NCBI GenBank assembly: GCA_023023105.1
Contig: CP083824.1
Location: 2,480,001 to 2,544,000, forward strand
Direction of reading: 5' to 3'
Source of the DNA: Enterobacter ludwigii
Lineage (GTDB): Bacteria; Pseudomonadota; Gammaproteobacteria; Enterobacterales; Enterobacteriaceae
Length of the DNA stretch: 64,000 nt
The position numbers and the translations under genes are program-made. Each line of letters opens with the position of its first letter. Position 1 is the stretch's first letter. Positions 18,481 to 28,455 of this stretch are shown here, piece after piece. The notes below the pieces were generated by a model. The model worked only from the letters and a program-made list of their open reading frames with translations. It was not told the DNA's origin and searched no databases.

Positions 18481-19458
18481 ATGCCTGGATACAAAGACAA
18501 TCTACTCGGTGAAGCAAACAGTTTTCTGGAAGTGCTGGAACAGGTCTCTCGCCTCGCGCCGCTGAATAAACCGGTGCTCATCATTGGTGAGCGCGGTACG
18601 GGTAAGGAACTGATCGCCAACCGCCTGCATTATCTATCCGGGCGCTGGGATGGCCCCTTCATTTCCCTCAACTGTGCGGCGCTGAATGAAAACCTGCTCG
18701 ACACCGAGCTTTTCGGCCATGAAGCGGGCGCGTTTACCGGCGCTCAAAAACGCCATCCGGGGCGTTTTGAACGCGCCGATGGCGGCACACTCTTTCTTGA
18801 TGAACTGGCCACCGCCCCCATGCTGGTGCAGGAAAAACTGCTGCGCGTGATTGAGTACGGCGAGCTGGAACGCGTAGGCGGCAGCCAGCCGCTGCAGGTC
18901 AATGTGCGCCTGGTGTGCGCCACTAACGCCAACCTGCCGGAAATGGTGGCGGAGGAAAAATTCCGTGCCGATCTGCTTGATCGCCTGGCTTTTGACGTCG
19001 TTCAGCTTCCACCGCTGCGCGAGCGCAAAAGCGACATCATGCTGCTGGCAGAGCAGTTTGCTATTCAGATGTGCCGGGAGCTCGGCCTGCCGCTGTTTCC
19101 AGGTTTCAGCGAATCTGCTCAGGAAACACTCCTTGCTTACCGCTGGCCGGGCAATATTCGTGAGCTGAAGAACGTCGTGGAGCGCTCGGTTTATCGCCAC
19201 GGCAGCAGTGAGACGGAGCTGGATAACATCATTATCGATCCTTTCCAGCGCACCATGCAGCCGGCTTCCGCACCGTCGTTAGCGAGCGAGTCCCCCACTC
19301 TTCCTCTTGATTTGCGTCAGTTTCAGCATCATCAGGAGCAGCAGTTGCTTGAGCAAAGTCTGAAGACGGCGAAATATAACCAGAAACGCGCGGCTGAACT
19401 CCTGGGTCTGACCTACCATCAATTAAGGGCATTGCTCAAAAAGCATCAAATGCGCTGA
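18481..19458 (+). CDS. pspF: PspF, sigma54 enhancer-binding activator
   Basis: 325 residues from MPGYKDNLLGEA at 18481, matching the E. coli length; a GTG at 18466 would add five residues. AAA+ ATPase with no N-terminal receiver: Walker A GERGTGKE, the sigma54-contacting loop GAFTGA, GGTLFLDELATA (Walker B) and WPGNIRELKN, followed by a C-terminal helix-turn-helix (NQKRAAELLGLTYHQLRALL). It activates pspA and is held inactive by PspA. Divergent from the operon it controls. Confidence 0.96.
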   Translation: MPGYKDNLLGEANSFLEVLEQVSRLAPLNKPVLIIGERGTGKELIANRLHYLSGRWDGPFISLNCAALNENLLDTELFGHEAGAFTGAQKRHPGRFERADGGTLFLDELATAPMLVQEKLLRVIEYGELERVGGSQPLQVNVRLVCATNANLPEMVAEEKFRADLLDRLAFDVVQLPPLRERKSDIMLLAEQFAIQMCRELGLPLFPGFSESAQETLLAYRWPGNIRELKNVVERSVYRHGSSETELDNIIIDPFQRTMQPASAPSLASESPTLPLDLRQFQHHQEQQLLEQSLKTAKYNQKRAAELLGLTYHQLRALLKKHQMR

Positions 19459-19546
19459 CAATATCAGCACTTACCCGCAGACATTTTTACGAAGCAGGCG
19501 TAAGTGCGATACACTTTGCAGATCGAACCTAAAAACCTTAAAAATT

Positions 19547-21187
19547 ATGCGTCTGGTTTTATCGTCCTTTTTTGCACTCGGTCTCTTCAGCAGCCTGGCC
19601 TTTGCTGCGCCCGAGCACGTTGCGCAGCCTGATATTCGTGACAGCGGCTTCGTCTATTGCGTAAGCGGTCAGGTGGATACTTTCAACCCGCAAAAGGCGG
19701 GCAGCGGCCTGATTGTCGATACGCTTGCCGCACAACTTTACGATCGTCTGCTGGATGTCGATCCTTACACTTATCGTCTGGTGCCTGAGCTTGCGGAAAG
19801 CTGGGAAGTGCTTGATAACGGCGCCACCTACCGTTTTCATCTGCGTGATGATGTCGCCTTTCAAAAAACGCCGTGGTTTACCCCAACGCGCAAGCTGAAT
19901 GCGGATGATGTGGTCTTTACCTTCCAGCGAATCTTTAACCGCAACCACCCGTGGCATAATGTAAACGGCAGCAACTTCCCCTATTTCGACAGCCTGCAGT
20001 TTGCCGACACGGTTAAAAGCGTGCGCAAGCTGGATAACCGAACCGTTGAATTTACGCTGACGCGCCCGGATGCCTCCTTCCTCTGGCACCTGGCAACCCA
20101 TTATGCGTCAGTCATGTCTGCTGAATACGCGGCGAATCTGACTAAATCGGACCATCAGGAGCTGCTCGATCGTCAACCTGTCGGCACCGGTCCGTTCCAG
20201 CTCGCCGAATACCGCGCGGGTCAATATATTCGCCTGCAACGTCACGAGCATTTCTGGCGCGGCACACCGCTGATGCCGCAGGTCGTGGTCGATCTCGGTT
20301 CTGGCGGGACGGGACGACTGTCAAAACTGCTGACCGGGGAGTGCGACGTGCTCGCCTGGCCTGCTGCCAGCCAACTCACCATTTTGCGCGACGATCCGCG
20401 CCTGCGCCTGACGTTGCGCCCGGGTATGAATATTGCCTATCTGGCGTTTAATACCGACAAACCACCGTTAAATAATCCTGCCGTCCGCCATGCCCTTGCG
20501 CTGGCGATCAACAATCAGCGCCTGATGCAGTCGATCTACTACGGCACGGCGGAAACCGCCGCCTCAATTTTACCGCGCGCCTCATGGGCCTATGACGGTG
20601 AAGCTAAAATTACGGAGTACAATCCGGCAAAAGCGCGTGAACAACTGAAAGCGCTGGGCGCGGAAAACCTGACCCTGCAACTTTGGGTGCCCACCAGCTC
20701 CCAGGCATGGAACCCAAGTCCACTGAAAACCGCCGAACTGCTGCAGGCCGATATGGCGCAGGTGGGCGTGAAAGTGATCATCGTACCGGTTGAGGGTCGT
20801 TTCCAGGAGGCACGCCTGATGGACATGAACCATGATTTAACCCTGACCGGCTGGGCGACCGACAGTAACGATCCGGACAGCTTCTTCCGGCCGCTTCTGA
20901 GCTGTGCGGCGATCAACTCGCAGACCAACTATGCCCACTGGTGTAACCGGGAGTTTGACGCTGTGCTGCAAAAAGCACTGGCTTCCCAGCAGCTGGCCTC
21001 ACGTATCGACGCCTATGACGAAGCACAGAAGATCCTTGCCCAGGAGTTGCCCGTACTGCCGCTGGCCTCTTCCCTGCGCCTTCAGGCCTATCGTTATGAT
21101 ATTAAAGGTCTGGTGTTGAGCCCGTTTGGCAACGCCTCGTTCGCCGGAGTGTCGCGCGAAAAAGAACAAGAGGTGAAAAAACCATGA
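19547..21187 (+). CDS. sapA: SapA, periplasmic peptide-binding protein
   Basis: 546 residues with a Sec signal peptide (..[10 protein letters not shown]). SBP_bac_5 fold, related to OppA/DppA and MppA. SapA binds antimicrobial peptides and haem in the periplasm, and sap genes are linked to peptide resistance in Salmonella and Haemophilus; in E. coli SapBCDF has been tied to putrescine export. The last four bases overlap the sapB start. The position beside the crr-like island, whose relatives also affect peptide resistance, is notable. Confidence 0.95.
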   Translation: MRLVLSSFFALGLFSSLAFAAPEHVAQPDIRDSGFVYCVSGQVDTFNPQKAGSGLIVDTLAAQLYDRLLDVDPYTYRLVPELAESWEVLDNGATYRFHLRDDVAFQKTPWFTPTRKLNADDVVFTFQRIFNRNHPWHNVNGSNFPYFDSLQFADTVKSVRKLDNRTVEFTLTRPDASFLWHLATHYASVMSAEYAANLTKSDHQELLDRQPVGTGPFQLAEYRAGQYIRLQRHEHFWRGTPLMPQVVVDLGSGGTGRLSKLLTGECDVLAWPAASQLTILRDDPRLRLTLRPGMNIAYLAFNTDKPPLNNPAVRHALALAINNQRLMQSIYYGTAETAASILPRASWAYDGEAKITEYNPAKAREQLKALGAENLTLQLWVPTSSQAWNPSPLKTAELLQADMAQVGVKVIIVPVEGRFQEARLMDMNHDLTLTGWATDSNDPDSFFRPLLSCAAINSQTNYAHWCNREFDAVLQKALASQQLASRIDAYDEAQKILAQELPVLPLASSLRLQAYRYDIKGLVLSPFGNASFAGVSREKEQEVKKP

Positions 21188-22149
21188 TTATTTTTACCTT
21201 ACGTCGGCTTCTTCTGTTGCTGGTGACGCTCTTTTTCCTGAATTTCGTCGGCTTCAGCCTGAGCTATTTCACGCCGCATGCCCCACTTCAGGGGTCATCG
21301 CTGTGGGATGCCTGGATCTTCTGGTTTAACGGTCTACTGCACTGGGATTTTGGCGTCTCCAGCATTAACGGGCAGTTGATCTCCGATCAGCTAAAAGAGG
21401 TTTTTCCGGCCACGATGGAGTTGTGCATTCTGGCCTTCGGCTTTGCTTTGATGGTCGGCATTCCCGTGGGCATGCTGGCCGGAATTTATCGCAACAAATG
21501 GCAGGATAAGTTTATCAGCGCTCTCGCCCTGCTCGGCTTCTCGATCCCTGTCTTCTGGCTGGCGCTGCTGCTGACGCTTTTCTTCTCACTGACCATGGGC
21601 TGGCTCCCGGTCTCCGGTCGTTTTGACCTGCTCTATACCGTTAAATCGGTGACCGGTTTTGCAATCATAGACGCATGGCTCTCTGATTCGGTGTGGCGTC
21701 ATGAGATGATCGTCAGCGCGCTGCGCCATATGGTATTGCCGGTGCTAACGCTGGCGGTTGCCCCAACGACCGAAGTGATCCGTCTGATGCGTCTGAGCAC
21801 CATCGAGGTGTTTGATCAAAACTATGTCAAAGCCGCCGCCACGCGTGGATTATCACGTCTGACCATTTTGCGCCGTCATGTGCTACACAATGCGCTGCCG
21901 CCGGTGATCCCACGTCTGGGGCTACAGTTCTCCACCATGTTAACGCTGGCAATGATCACCGAGATGGTCTTTAGCTGGCCGGGGCTCGGACGCTGGCTGA
22001 TAAACGCCATCCGCCAGCAGGACTATGCGGCTATTTCCGCAGGTGTCATGGTGATTGGCTCGCTGGTGATTATTGTTAACGTGATCTCCGATATTTTGGG
22101 TGCGATGGCTAACCCATTGAAGCATAAGGAATGGTATGCCTTACGATAA
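21184..22149 (+). CDS. sapB: SapB, ABC permease subunit
   Basis: 321 residues, inner-membrane permease of the Dpp/Opp type with six hydrophobic segments and the EAA-type coupling loop ([18 protein letters not shown]). Pairs with SapC. The 3' end overlaps sapC by 14 bp. Confidence 0.95.
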   Translation: MIIFTLRRLLLLLVTLFFLNFVGFSLSYFTPHAPLQGSSLWDAWIFWFNGLLHWDFGVSSINGQLISDQLKEVFPATMELCILAFGFALMVGIPVGMLAGIYRNKWQDKFISALALLGFSIPVFWLALLLTLFFSLTMGWLPVSGRFDLLYTVKSVTGFAIIDAWLSDSVWRHEMIVSALRHMVLPVLTLAVAPTTEVIRLMRLSTIEVFDQNYVKAAATRGLSRLTILRRHVLHNALPPVIPRLGLQFSTMLTLAMITEMVFSWPGLGRWLINAIRQQDYAAISAGVMVIGSLVIIVNVISDILGAMANPLKHKEWYALR

Positions 22150-23026
22150 CGTATACAGTGAAAAGCGCACGCCCGGTGTGCTGCGTACCGTGTGGCGTAA
22201 ATTCTATGGTGACACCACGGCAATGATCGGCCTGTATGGCTGTGCCGGTCTGGTCTTGCTTTGCGTCTTTGGCTCGTGGTTTGCGCCGTATGGCATTGAC
22301 CAACAGTTCCTTGGCTATCAGCTGCTGCCGCCTTCCTGGTCACGCTACGGTGAGGTCTCTTTCTTCCTGGGTACTGACGACCTGGGTCGTGACGTCTTGA
22401 GCCGCCTGTTGAGCGGTGCTGCGCCAACGGTGGGGGGTGCATTTGTGGTGACCCTTGCGGCAACGATCTGTGGTCTGGCGCTCGGCATTTTTGCAGGTTC
22501 CACCCATGGCCTGCGTTCGGCGGTGTTGAACCACATTCTGGACACGCTGCTCTCAATTCCGTCTCTGCTGCTGGCAATCATTGTCGTCGCGTTTGCGGGT
22601 CCGCATCTGTCGCATGCCATGTTCGCCGTCTGGCTGGCAATTTTACCCCGCATCGTTCGCTCGGTTTACAGCATGGTGCATGATGAGCTGGAAAAAGAGT
22701 ATGTCGTCGCTGCCCGTCTGGACGGGGCAACAACGTTCAATATTCTGTGGTTCGCCGTTCTGCCGAACATCGCTTCCGGGCTGGTCACCGAGATCACCCG
22801 CGCCCTGTCGATGGCGATTCTGGACATCGCGGCGCTCGGTTTCCTCGACCTCGGCGCACAGCTGCCGTCACCTGAATGGGGTGCAATGCTCGGCGATGCC
22901 CTGGAGCTCATCTACGTGGCGCCGTGGGTGGTTATGTTGCCAGGTGCGGCCATCATGGTGAGCGTGCTGCTTATCAACCTGCTGGGCGACGGTATTCGCC
23001 GTGCAATTAACGCGGGGGTGCAATAA
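22136..23026 (+). CDS. sapC: SapC, ABC permease subunit
   Basis: 296 residues, second membrane subunit with a DppC-type N-terminal extension. The EAA loop is [17 protein letters not shown]. The TAATG junction with sapD shows coupled translation. Confidence 0.95.
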   Translation: MPYDNVYSEKRTPGVLRTVWRKFYGDTTAMIGLYGCAGLVLLCVFGSWFAPYGIDQQFLGYQLLPPSWSRYGEVSFFLGTDDLGRDVLSRLLSGAAPTVGGAFVVTLAATICGLALGIFAGSTHGLRSAVLNHILDTLLSIPSLLLAIIVVAFAGPHLSHAMFAVWLAILPRIVRSVYSMVHDELEKEYVVAARLDGATTFNILWFAVLPNIASGLVTEITRALSMAILDIAALGFLDLGAQLPSPEWGAMLGDALELIYVAPWVVMLPGAAIMVSVLLINLLGDGIRRAINAGVQ

Positions 23027-24018
23027 TGCCGCTTCTTGATATTCGCAACCTCACTATCGAGTTCAAAACCGGTGAAGGCTGGGTTAAAGCAGTCGATCGC
23101 ATCAGTATCACGCTCGCTGAGGGTGAAATTCGCGGGCTGGTGGGAGAATCCGGTTCGGGCAAGAGCCTGATCGCTAAAGCCATCTGCGGTGTGGCAAAAG
23201 ATAACTGGCGCGTGACCGCTGACCGTATGCGGTTCGATGATATTGACCTGCTGCGCCTCTCCCACCGCGAGCGTCGTAAGCTGGTGGGCCATAACGTCTC
23301 AATGATTTTCCAGGAGCCACAATCCTGTCTCGACCCGTCCGAGCGCGTGGGCAAACAGCTGATGCAGAACATACCAGGCTGGACCTATAAAGGCCGCTGG
23401 TGGCAGCGCATTGGCTGGCGGAAACGTCGTGCCATTGAGCTGCTGCACCGCGTCGGGATCAAAGATCATAAAGATGCCATGCGCAGCTTCCCGTATGAGC
23501 TGACCGACGGCGAGTGTCAGAAAGTGATGATTGCCATCGCGCTGGCTAATCAACCGCGTTTGCTGATTGCCGACGAGCCGACAAACGCGATGGAACCGAC
23601 CACGCAGGCGCAAATTTTCCGCCTGCTGTCGCGTCTCAACCAGAATAACAACACCACCATTTTGCTGATCAGCCATGACCTGCAGATGCTTAGCAAATGG
23701 GCCGACAAAATTGATGTCATGTACTGCGGGCAAACGGTCGAAACAGCGCCCAGTGAAGATTTAATCAACGCGCCGCATCATCCATACACGCAGGCGCTGA
23801 TCCGTGCCATTCCGGATTTTGGCAGCGCCATGCCGCATAAGAGTCGCCTGAATACGTTGCCAGGAGCCATTCCACTGCTGGAGTCCTTGCCGATAGGCTG
23901 TCGTCTCGGCCCGCGCTGCCCGTATGCTCAGCGTAAATGTATCGAGACACCACGCCTGACCGGGGCCAAAAATCATCTTTACGCCTGTCATTTCCCACTG
24001 AACATGGAGAGAGAGTGA
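23026..24018 (+). CDS. sapD: SapD, ABC ATPase subunit
   Basis: 330 residues. Walker A GESGSGKS, Walker [12 protein letters not shown]-loop SHDL. The signature motif reads LTDGECQK in place of LSGGQ, a degenerate form that SapD shares with its E. coli relative. The C-terminal oligopeptide-transporter extension has the Cys pattern [12 protein letters not shown] typical of OppD/DppD, which may hold an iron-sulphur cluster. One base separates it from sapF. Confidence 0.95.
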   Translation: MPLLDIRNLTIEFKTGEGWVKAVDRISITLAEGEIRGLVGESGSGKSLIAKAICGVAKDNWRVTADRMRFDDIDLLRLSHRERRKLVGHNVSMIFQEPQSCLDPSERVGKQLMQNIPGWTYKGRWWQRIGWRKRRAIELLHRVGIKDHKDAMRSFPYELTDGECQKVMIAIALANQPRLLIADEPTNAMEPTTQAQIFRLLSRLNQNNNTTILLISHDLQMLSKWADKIDVMYCGQTVETAPSEDLINAPHHPYTQALIRAIPDFGSAMPHKSRLNTLPGAIPLLESLPIGCRLGPRCPYAQRKCIETPRLTGAKNHLYACHFPLNMERE

Positions 24019-24019
24019 A

Positions 24020-24826
24020 ATGGTCGAAACTTTGCTGGAAGTTCGCAACCTGAGTAAGACCTTTCGCTACCGTACGGGGCTGTTTCATCGTCAAACCGTC
24101 GACGCGGTGAAACCGCTGAGCTTTACGCTGCGTGAAAAACAGACCCTGGCGATCATCGGCGAGAACGGTTCCGGGAAATCCACCCTGGCGAAAATGCTCG
24201 CCGGCATGGTTGAACCGACGGCAGGCGAAGTGTTGATTGACGATCATCCCCTGGAATTCGGTGATTACTCTTTCCGTAGCCAGCGCATCCGTATGATTTT
24301 CCAGGATCCGTCAACCTCGCTCAATCCACGTCAGCGCATTTCGCAAATTCTGGATTTTCCGCTGCGTCTGAACACCGACCTGGAGCCTGAGGCGCGCCGT
24401 AAGCGTATCTTTGAAACCCTGCGTATGGTTGGGTTGTTGCCCGATCACGAAAGCTATTACCCGCATATGTTAGCCCCGGGTCAGAAACAGCGTCTGGGCC
24501 TGGCGCGCGCGTTGATTTTGCGCCCGAAAGTGATCATCGCCGACGAAGCGCTTGCCTCGCTGGATATGTCGATGCGTTCGCAGTTAATTAACCTGATGCT
24601 GGAATTGCAGGAAAAACAGGGTATCTCTTATATCTACGTCACCCAACATCTGGGGATGATGAAACACATCAGCGACCAGGTGATGGTCATGCACCAGGGC
24701 GAAGTTGTCGAGCGCGGCAGCACGGCGGATGTGATGGCCTCTCCGCTTCATGAGCTGACAAAACGGCTGATTGCCGGTCATTTCGGTGAAGCGTTGACGG
24801 CTGATGCGTGGAGAAAGGACCGCTAA
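24020..24826 (+). CDS. sapF: SapF, ABC ATPase subunit
   Basis: 268 residues. Walker A GENGSGKST, signature LAPGQKQR (degenerate), Walker B VIIADEALAS, and glutamine in place of histidine-aspartate in the switch region (TQHLG). Forms the heterodimeric ATPase with SapD. Last sap gene; the operon ends at a long hairpin. Confidence 0.95.
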   Translation: MVETLLEVRNLSKTFRYRTGLFHRQTVDAVKPLSFTLREKQTLAIIGENGSGKSTLAKMLAGMVEPTAGEVLIDDHPLEFGDYSFRSQRIRMIFQDPSTSLNPRQRISQILDFPLRLNTDLEPEARRKRIFETLRMVGLLPDHESYYPHMLAPGQKQRLGLARALILRPKVIIADEALASLDMSMRSQLINLMLELQEKQGISYIYVTQHLGMMKHISDQVMVMHQGEVVERGSTADVMASPLHELTKRLIAGHFGEALTADAWRKDR

Positions 24827-24853
24827 GCGCGACGGTAAACACAAATCCCCCCT

Positions 24854-24900
24854 AAATTAAGGATTAAATAGCCTGCGTACGCTATTTAATCCTTTAATTT
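24854..24900. terminator. Long hairpin ending the sap operon
   Basis: AAATTAAGGATTAAATAG is followed after ten bases by its near-perfect inverse (one inserted T), giving an 18-pair A/T-rich stem ending in a T run. It marks the boundary between the conserved sap operon and the accessory island. Confidence 0.7.
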
Positions 24901-24985
24901 TTCGTCTCCACCCCTGCTCCATATTTTAAGCAATATCAATCAACAGTTCTTCTCCAGAATATCCGGACAATACGGGGGAGAAGAA

Positions 24986-25927
24986 ATGAACACTGTCACT
25001 TACGTTCTAAAATACACAGAGTATCTCATCAGAAAATGCCGTTCATTTTTAATGACGGACCTGCACTTTCATACCATGAGGCTTAAAAGAGTATCCGGGA
25101 AAAACCCTGACATTAACTCACCCACAACGTTGAGTGAAAAAATATGCCATCGTCTGGTCTATGACCATAATAACTTCTACACGATGCTTGCCGATAAACT
25201 CGCCGTTCGGGCGTACGTTTCCTCCAGAACAACGCGCGTGAAAACAGTGCCATTAATCGGCGTTTATACGAGGCCGTCGCAGATTGATTTTTCAGTTCTT
25301 CCTGACAAATTCGTCCTTAAGTGCAATCATGACAGCGGCAGCACAATAATATGTACAAACAAATCGCAATTTAATGAAAGAGAAGCGTGTAAAAAGCTGA
25401 GCCTCGCGTTAAAGAAAAATCTTTACTACACCACGCGCGAATGGCAGTACAAAAACATTACGCCGAGTATACTTTGCGAGCCGTTTGTCGATCTCTTCGA
25501 CGATGCTGACAGGAACACAACGCCCGAAATGCTGAGGATCCATTGCTTTCATGGTGTTGCTCACTATGTAGAAGCGGATTTTACGGATGATAACGGCAAG
25601 GGGTTTATCAACGTTTATGACAGGCACTGGAACTTACAACCCTTCCGGATGGAATATCCGAATACTTCAGTAGGGCCAGGCGAACCGCTCTTGTTCCGAC
25701 AGGCTTTGTTGGCCTCCCAGGAGCTGGCGCATGGCATTGACTACTGCCGTGTGGACCTTATGTTAAAAAGAGACGAAATCTATTTCAGCGAGATAACCTT
25801 AAGCCCGAGACGCGGTAAACTGACGATTACCCCGCAGGAATGGGATGCTAAGTTAGGAAAAATATGGCATTTATCGCCGGCAGGCACATTTGACCTGCCG
25901 CTGAAGCTCACGAGTCGGGCCAGGTGA
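24986..25927 (+). CDS. TupA-like ATP-grasp protein (often annotated glycosyltransferase-like)
   Basis: 313 residues; strong Shine-Dalgarno GGGGGAG upstream. The core FVLKCNHDSGSTIIC (about 107-121), with SILCEPFVDL, IHCFHGVAHYVEAD and the metal-binding YFSEITLSPRRG near the C terminus, marks the ATPgrasp_TupA family, found in surface-polysaccharide loci, where it may link an amino acid or other carboxylate to a glycan. In Klebsiella, a glycosyltransferase-like gene sits beside crrAB and is induced by crrB mutations; this gene occupies the same position (from memory). No signal peptide. The 3' end overlaps the convergent crrB-like gene by 20 bp. Substrate unknown. Confidence 0.75.
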   Translation: MNTVTYVLKYTEYLIRKCRSFLMTDLHFHTMRLKRVSGKNPDINSPTTLSEKICHRLVYDHNNFYTMLADKLAVRAYVSSRTTRVKTVPLIGVYTRPSQIDFSVLPDKFVLKCNHDSGSTIICTNKSQFNEREACKKLSLALKKNLYYTTREWQYKNITPSILCEPFVDLFDDADRNTTPEMLRIHCFHGVAHYVEADFTDDNGKGFINVYDRHWNLQPFRMEYPNTSVGPGEPLLFRQALLASQELAHGIDYCRVDLMLKRDEIYFSEITLSPRRGKLTITPQEWDAKLGKIWHLSPAGTFDLPLKLTSRAR

Positions 25928-26972
25928 GTTTAAATATCGAGTGGTTTTGCGTCGATAAGGTATAGGTAACATCGCCACCATGAGCCAGCATGATGGCTTT
26001 TACCACCGACAAGCCCAAACCACAGCCTTCCGGGTTCACATGTCTGGCGCCATTATCGCGCTGAAAGGGCTGAAACAGGAAATCATGAAACTCTCCGGGG
26101 ATGCCCGGTCCCCCGTCCTGAATAAGGATATAATTGCCTTTATCAGAAACGCCATTTTTCACGATGAGCGTGCGCGAGGTTGAATAGTGTAAGGCATTAT
26201 CAAATAAAACGGTCAGACACTGATTGATGCGTAATGGATCGAATACGCATTGCTGATCCCTCAGGTCTGTATTGACGGTAAACGCCTTACGGCTGAACTC
26301 GGGCATGAACGTATCGAGTGCATTCTGTATTGTCCCTTTGAGATCCGTTCTGGACTGGCATAACGTGTAACCCGCCCCGCCATCCGAACTGATAACCCGG
26401 AGATCTTCAATCAGGCGGGTTAACCCTTCCGTCTGTTTGAGAAGATTATTAAACAGCACCGGGTCCGGGGTAAAAACGCCGTCAACCAACCCCTGAAGCC
26501 GTCCGCGTAAGATCGTGACTGGGGTTCTCAGCTCATGCGCAATAGCGGCATTCCAGGATTTCCTCTGAATATCCAGCGTCTGTAATTTTTCCGCCATTTC
26601 ATTGAAATCCGTCACCAGGTGATTGATCTCACCCAGCCGGGAACTGGCGCAGAATGCCCTGGCGTCCAGATCGCCCTGAGAAATCTTTTTCAGGCTGGAC
26701 GCTACCGCGTTTAGCGGGGTGAGGATCCGCGATGAAAGTTTGATCGTGAAAAAGAGTGCAATAATCAGACTGATCGTTGTCGCGGTCCCAATCCATACCC
26801 AGTCCCACATCGTCATCTGCTCGTCATCGCCCGCAGCAGCGCCGCCCGGGAGGTGTTCCAGAATAAAGGAGTAAAAAAACCAGGAGCCGAGTACGGCGAT
26901 GGCAATGATCGTAAACGTCAACAACAGCATATACGTTAAGATCTGACGACTCAGAACAGACTCTTTGTTCAT
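25908..26972 (-). CDS. crrB: CrrB-like sensor histidine kinase
   Basis: 354 residues. Two membrane helices (about 12-36 and 58-80) enclose a periplasmic loop of only some 20 residues with an acidic run (GDDEQ). HAMP to about 135, then the phospho-acceptor H146 in AIAHELRTPV, N-box FDNALHYS, G1 IQDGGPGIP and G2 GCGLGLSVVK. Length and neighbourhood (crrA, a crrC-like gene, kexD-like pump, ATP-grasp gene) match CrrB of Klebsiella and Enterobacter, in which point mutations raise polymyxin resistance. BaeS-type kinases are the nearest alternative. The start overlaps the crrA stop by four bases. Confidence 0.78.
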   Translation of the reverse strand: MNKESVLSRQILTYMLLLTFTIIAIAVLGSWFFYSFILEHLPGGAAAGDDEQMTMWDWVWIGTATTISLIIALFFTIKLSSRILTPLNAVASSLKKISQGDLDARAFCASSRLGEINHLVTDFNEMAEKLQTLDIQRKSWNAAIAHELRTPVTILRGRLQGLVDGVFTPDPVLFNNLLKQTEGLTRLIEDLRVISSDGGAGYTLCQSRTDLKGTIQNALDTFMPEFSRKAFTVNTDLRDQQCVFDPLRINQCLTVLFDNALHYSTSRTLIVKNGVSDKGNYILIQDGGPGIPGEFHDFLFQPFQRDNGARHVNPEGCGLGLSVVKAIMLAHGGDVTYTLSTQNHSIFKLTWPDS

Positions 26973-27673
26973 TTCTTTTCCCCAAGCCGGTAACCCATGC
27001 CTCTGATGCTCTCTGGAACACCGTAAAGGCCAGCAAGCTCCAGTTTTTTACGCAACTTGCTCATATGGCTGTCGACCGTTCTGTCGAGCGTATCCCCTTC
27101 CGGCAGACATGTGTTGAGTAGCTCTTCGCGGGAGCAGACCTTTCGCGGGTATCTCACCAGGTATGTGAGCAATTTAAATTCGGTCGTCGTTAATACCGGG
27201 GAGACAACCTCTGCCTCCACGGTGACTTCCACGTAGAAGTCATCCGGATAGACCGTAATAAATGGCGTTCTGAGCGGCTGGGAACCCGTCTGCTGAAGCG
27301 CGGGTTTTGTCCTGCGCAGCACCGCCTCAACCCGTGCGACAACTTCAGAAGGGTTGAAGGGTTTGATCACGTAATCATCCGCGCCCAGCCTCAGCCCCAT
27401 GAGCTTATCGACATCCTGATCGAGAGCGGAAACCATAATGACGGGGACAACACTTTCCTGACGAATCGTGGTGAGTACACTCCAGCCGTCACATACGGGC
27501 AGGTGAATGTCCAGCAATATGAGATCAGGTTTATGGAGGCGATTGAGCGCTATGGCCTGCTCGCCCTGCCGGGCTCGGAGCGTTTTCATTCCCGAACGCT
27601 CTAAGTAGCTCATCAGTATATCGGCGATTTCGTCTTCATCTTCAACAACTAGGATCAGCGTATTTTTGTACAT
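26969..27673 (-). CDS. crrA: CrrA-like OmpR-family response regulator
   Basis: 234 residues. Receiver domain with acidic pocket EDED (11-14), phospho-acceptor D55 in LILLDIHLP and K105-region VIKPFNPSE. The C-terminal winged helix runs through LTTTEFKLLTYLV and RTVDSHMSKLRKKLE. Likely controls the divergent crrC-like, ABC-TM and RND genes and the ATP-grasp gene. BaeR is the closest well-known relative by sequence style; the crrA name rests on synteny. Confidence 0.78.
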   Translation of the reverse strand: MYKNTLILVVEDEDEIADILMSYLERSGMKTLRARQGEQAIALNRLHKPDLILLDIHLPVCDGWSVLTTIRQESVVPVIMVSALDQDVDKLMGLRLGADDYVIKPFNPSEVVARVEAVLRRTKPALQQTGSQPLRTPFITVYPDDFYVEVTVEAEVVSPVLTTTEFKLLTYLVRYPRKVCSREELLNTCLPEGDTLDRTVDSHMSKLRKKLELAGLYGVPESIRGMGYRLGEKK

Positions 27674-27920
27674 TTTATCTCCGTGGGTGAAAACCCTTTG
27701 AGCTCGCTATCAGATCTCTTTAGCACAATAAGACACAGCCGCCGGGAGAAAGTGCCGTAGTCACGAAAAATTCCCGGCTGATTTACCTGCCCGGTTAATT
27801 CTCCATACAGCCTACACATTTCGTCAATAAAGACTCGACAATGCCCGTACACAATCGTTATTGAGACAAAACTCTTTTTACATTGGGCGTTGCAAATTAA
27901 TCCTGTTACTTAATGACTTT
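27674..27920. promoter_or_regulatory. Divergent promoter region of the crr-like locus
   Basis: About 250 bp between crrA-like (minus) and the crrC-like gene (plus), and so the probable site of CrrA control. ATTAAT and CTTAAT half-sites occur just before the crrC-like start (27896-27915), but their spacing (13 bases start to start) does not fit a PmrA box (11). No clear operator can be assigned. Confidence 0.4.
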
Positions 27921-28331
27921 ATGAAGTTGACTCAAATAATGAACATGGAACTTTCTAAATATTTCTCTCCCAAAAAGCTGGGCATATATTCCCTGTTCCT
28001 GCTGCTGTCCTGGGGATTACTTTATACCTGGCTGGTGCTGGTACACAAAATGGATGAAAAAGTCGCCTCAACGCTACTCTCTTCACCCATCATCTATGGC
28101 TGCATCGCATTGTCGGTTGTCTCTCTGATAATCCAGAATAAAGCTGGCGCGTTGACTGAGCTACTCGTCGTCGCCTTCTGGTTGATGGTGATTTTTGTTT
28201 ATCTCATTATTACGTTCACCGTGCTGTTAAACGTGATACCTGATATCGAGGATCTGATCTTTTACTACGAGTGTTATTTGATCATTTTTTTTGGTGGAGC
28301 CCCGCTGTACCTTATTATAAGAATGATTTGA
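27921..28331 (+). CDS. crrC: CrrC-like small membrane protein
   Basis: 136 residues from the ATG at 27921. Alternative ATGs at 27939 and 27945 would give 130 and 128 residues, and an upstream TTG at 27861 would give 156. No start has a good ribosome site. Four hydrophobic segments: LGIYSLFLLLSWGLLYTWL, IIYGCIALSVVSLII, LLVVAFWLMVIFVYLIITF and a C-terminal one ending RMI. CrrC is the small connector reported to link CrrAB to PmrAB in Klebsiella; position and size fit, but I cannot align the sequences here. The name is therefore tentative. Confidence 0.5.
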   Translation: MKLTQIMNMELSKYFSPKKLGIYSLFLLLSWGLLYTWLVLVHKMDEKVASTLLSSPIIYGCIALSVVSLIIQNKAGALTELLVVAFWLMVIFVYLIITFTVLLNVIPDIEDLIFYYECYLIIFFGGAPLYLIIRMI

Positions 28332-28455
28332 GCCGTTGCTCCACACAACCTCCACAAACCGCCCATTTCCGCTAAACAGATGCGCGGTAGACTCTCCCTC
28401 ACGCTATTTTGCACAAAAATAACTCACTGAAAAAACCTGATAAAAATTACCCATA

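Noticed and set aside
23511..23527. SapD signature LTDGECQ as evidence of inactivation
   Set aside because: The E. coli protein, as I recall it, has a near-identical degenerate signature (LTEGECQ), so this is a family trait, not a new lesion.
25908..27673. Naming the two-component pair baeSR
   Set aside because: Sequence style is BaeSR-like, but neither mdtABC nor a spy-like gene is adjacent, while a KexD-like pump, small membrane protein and ATP-grasp gene are, which fits crrAB better.
27655..27852. 65-codon minus-strand frame upstream of crrA-like
   Set aside because: It overlaps the crrA start and promoter region and shows no protein-like features.
27896..27915. PmrA-type box before the crrC-like gene
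   Set aside because: ATTAAT and CTTAAT half-sites are present but 13 bases apart start to start, not the 11 required for a PmrA box.
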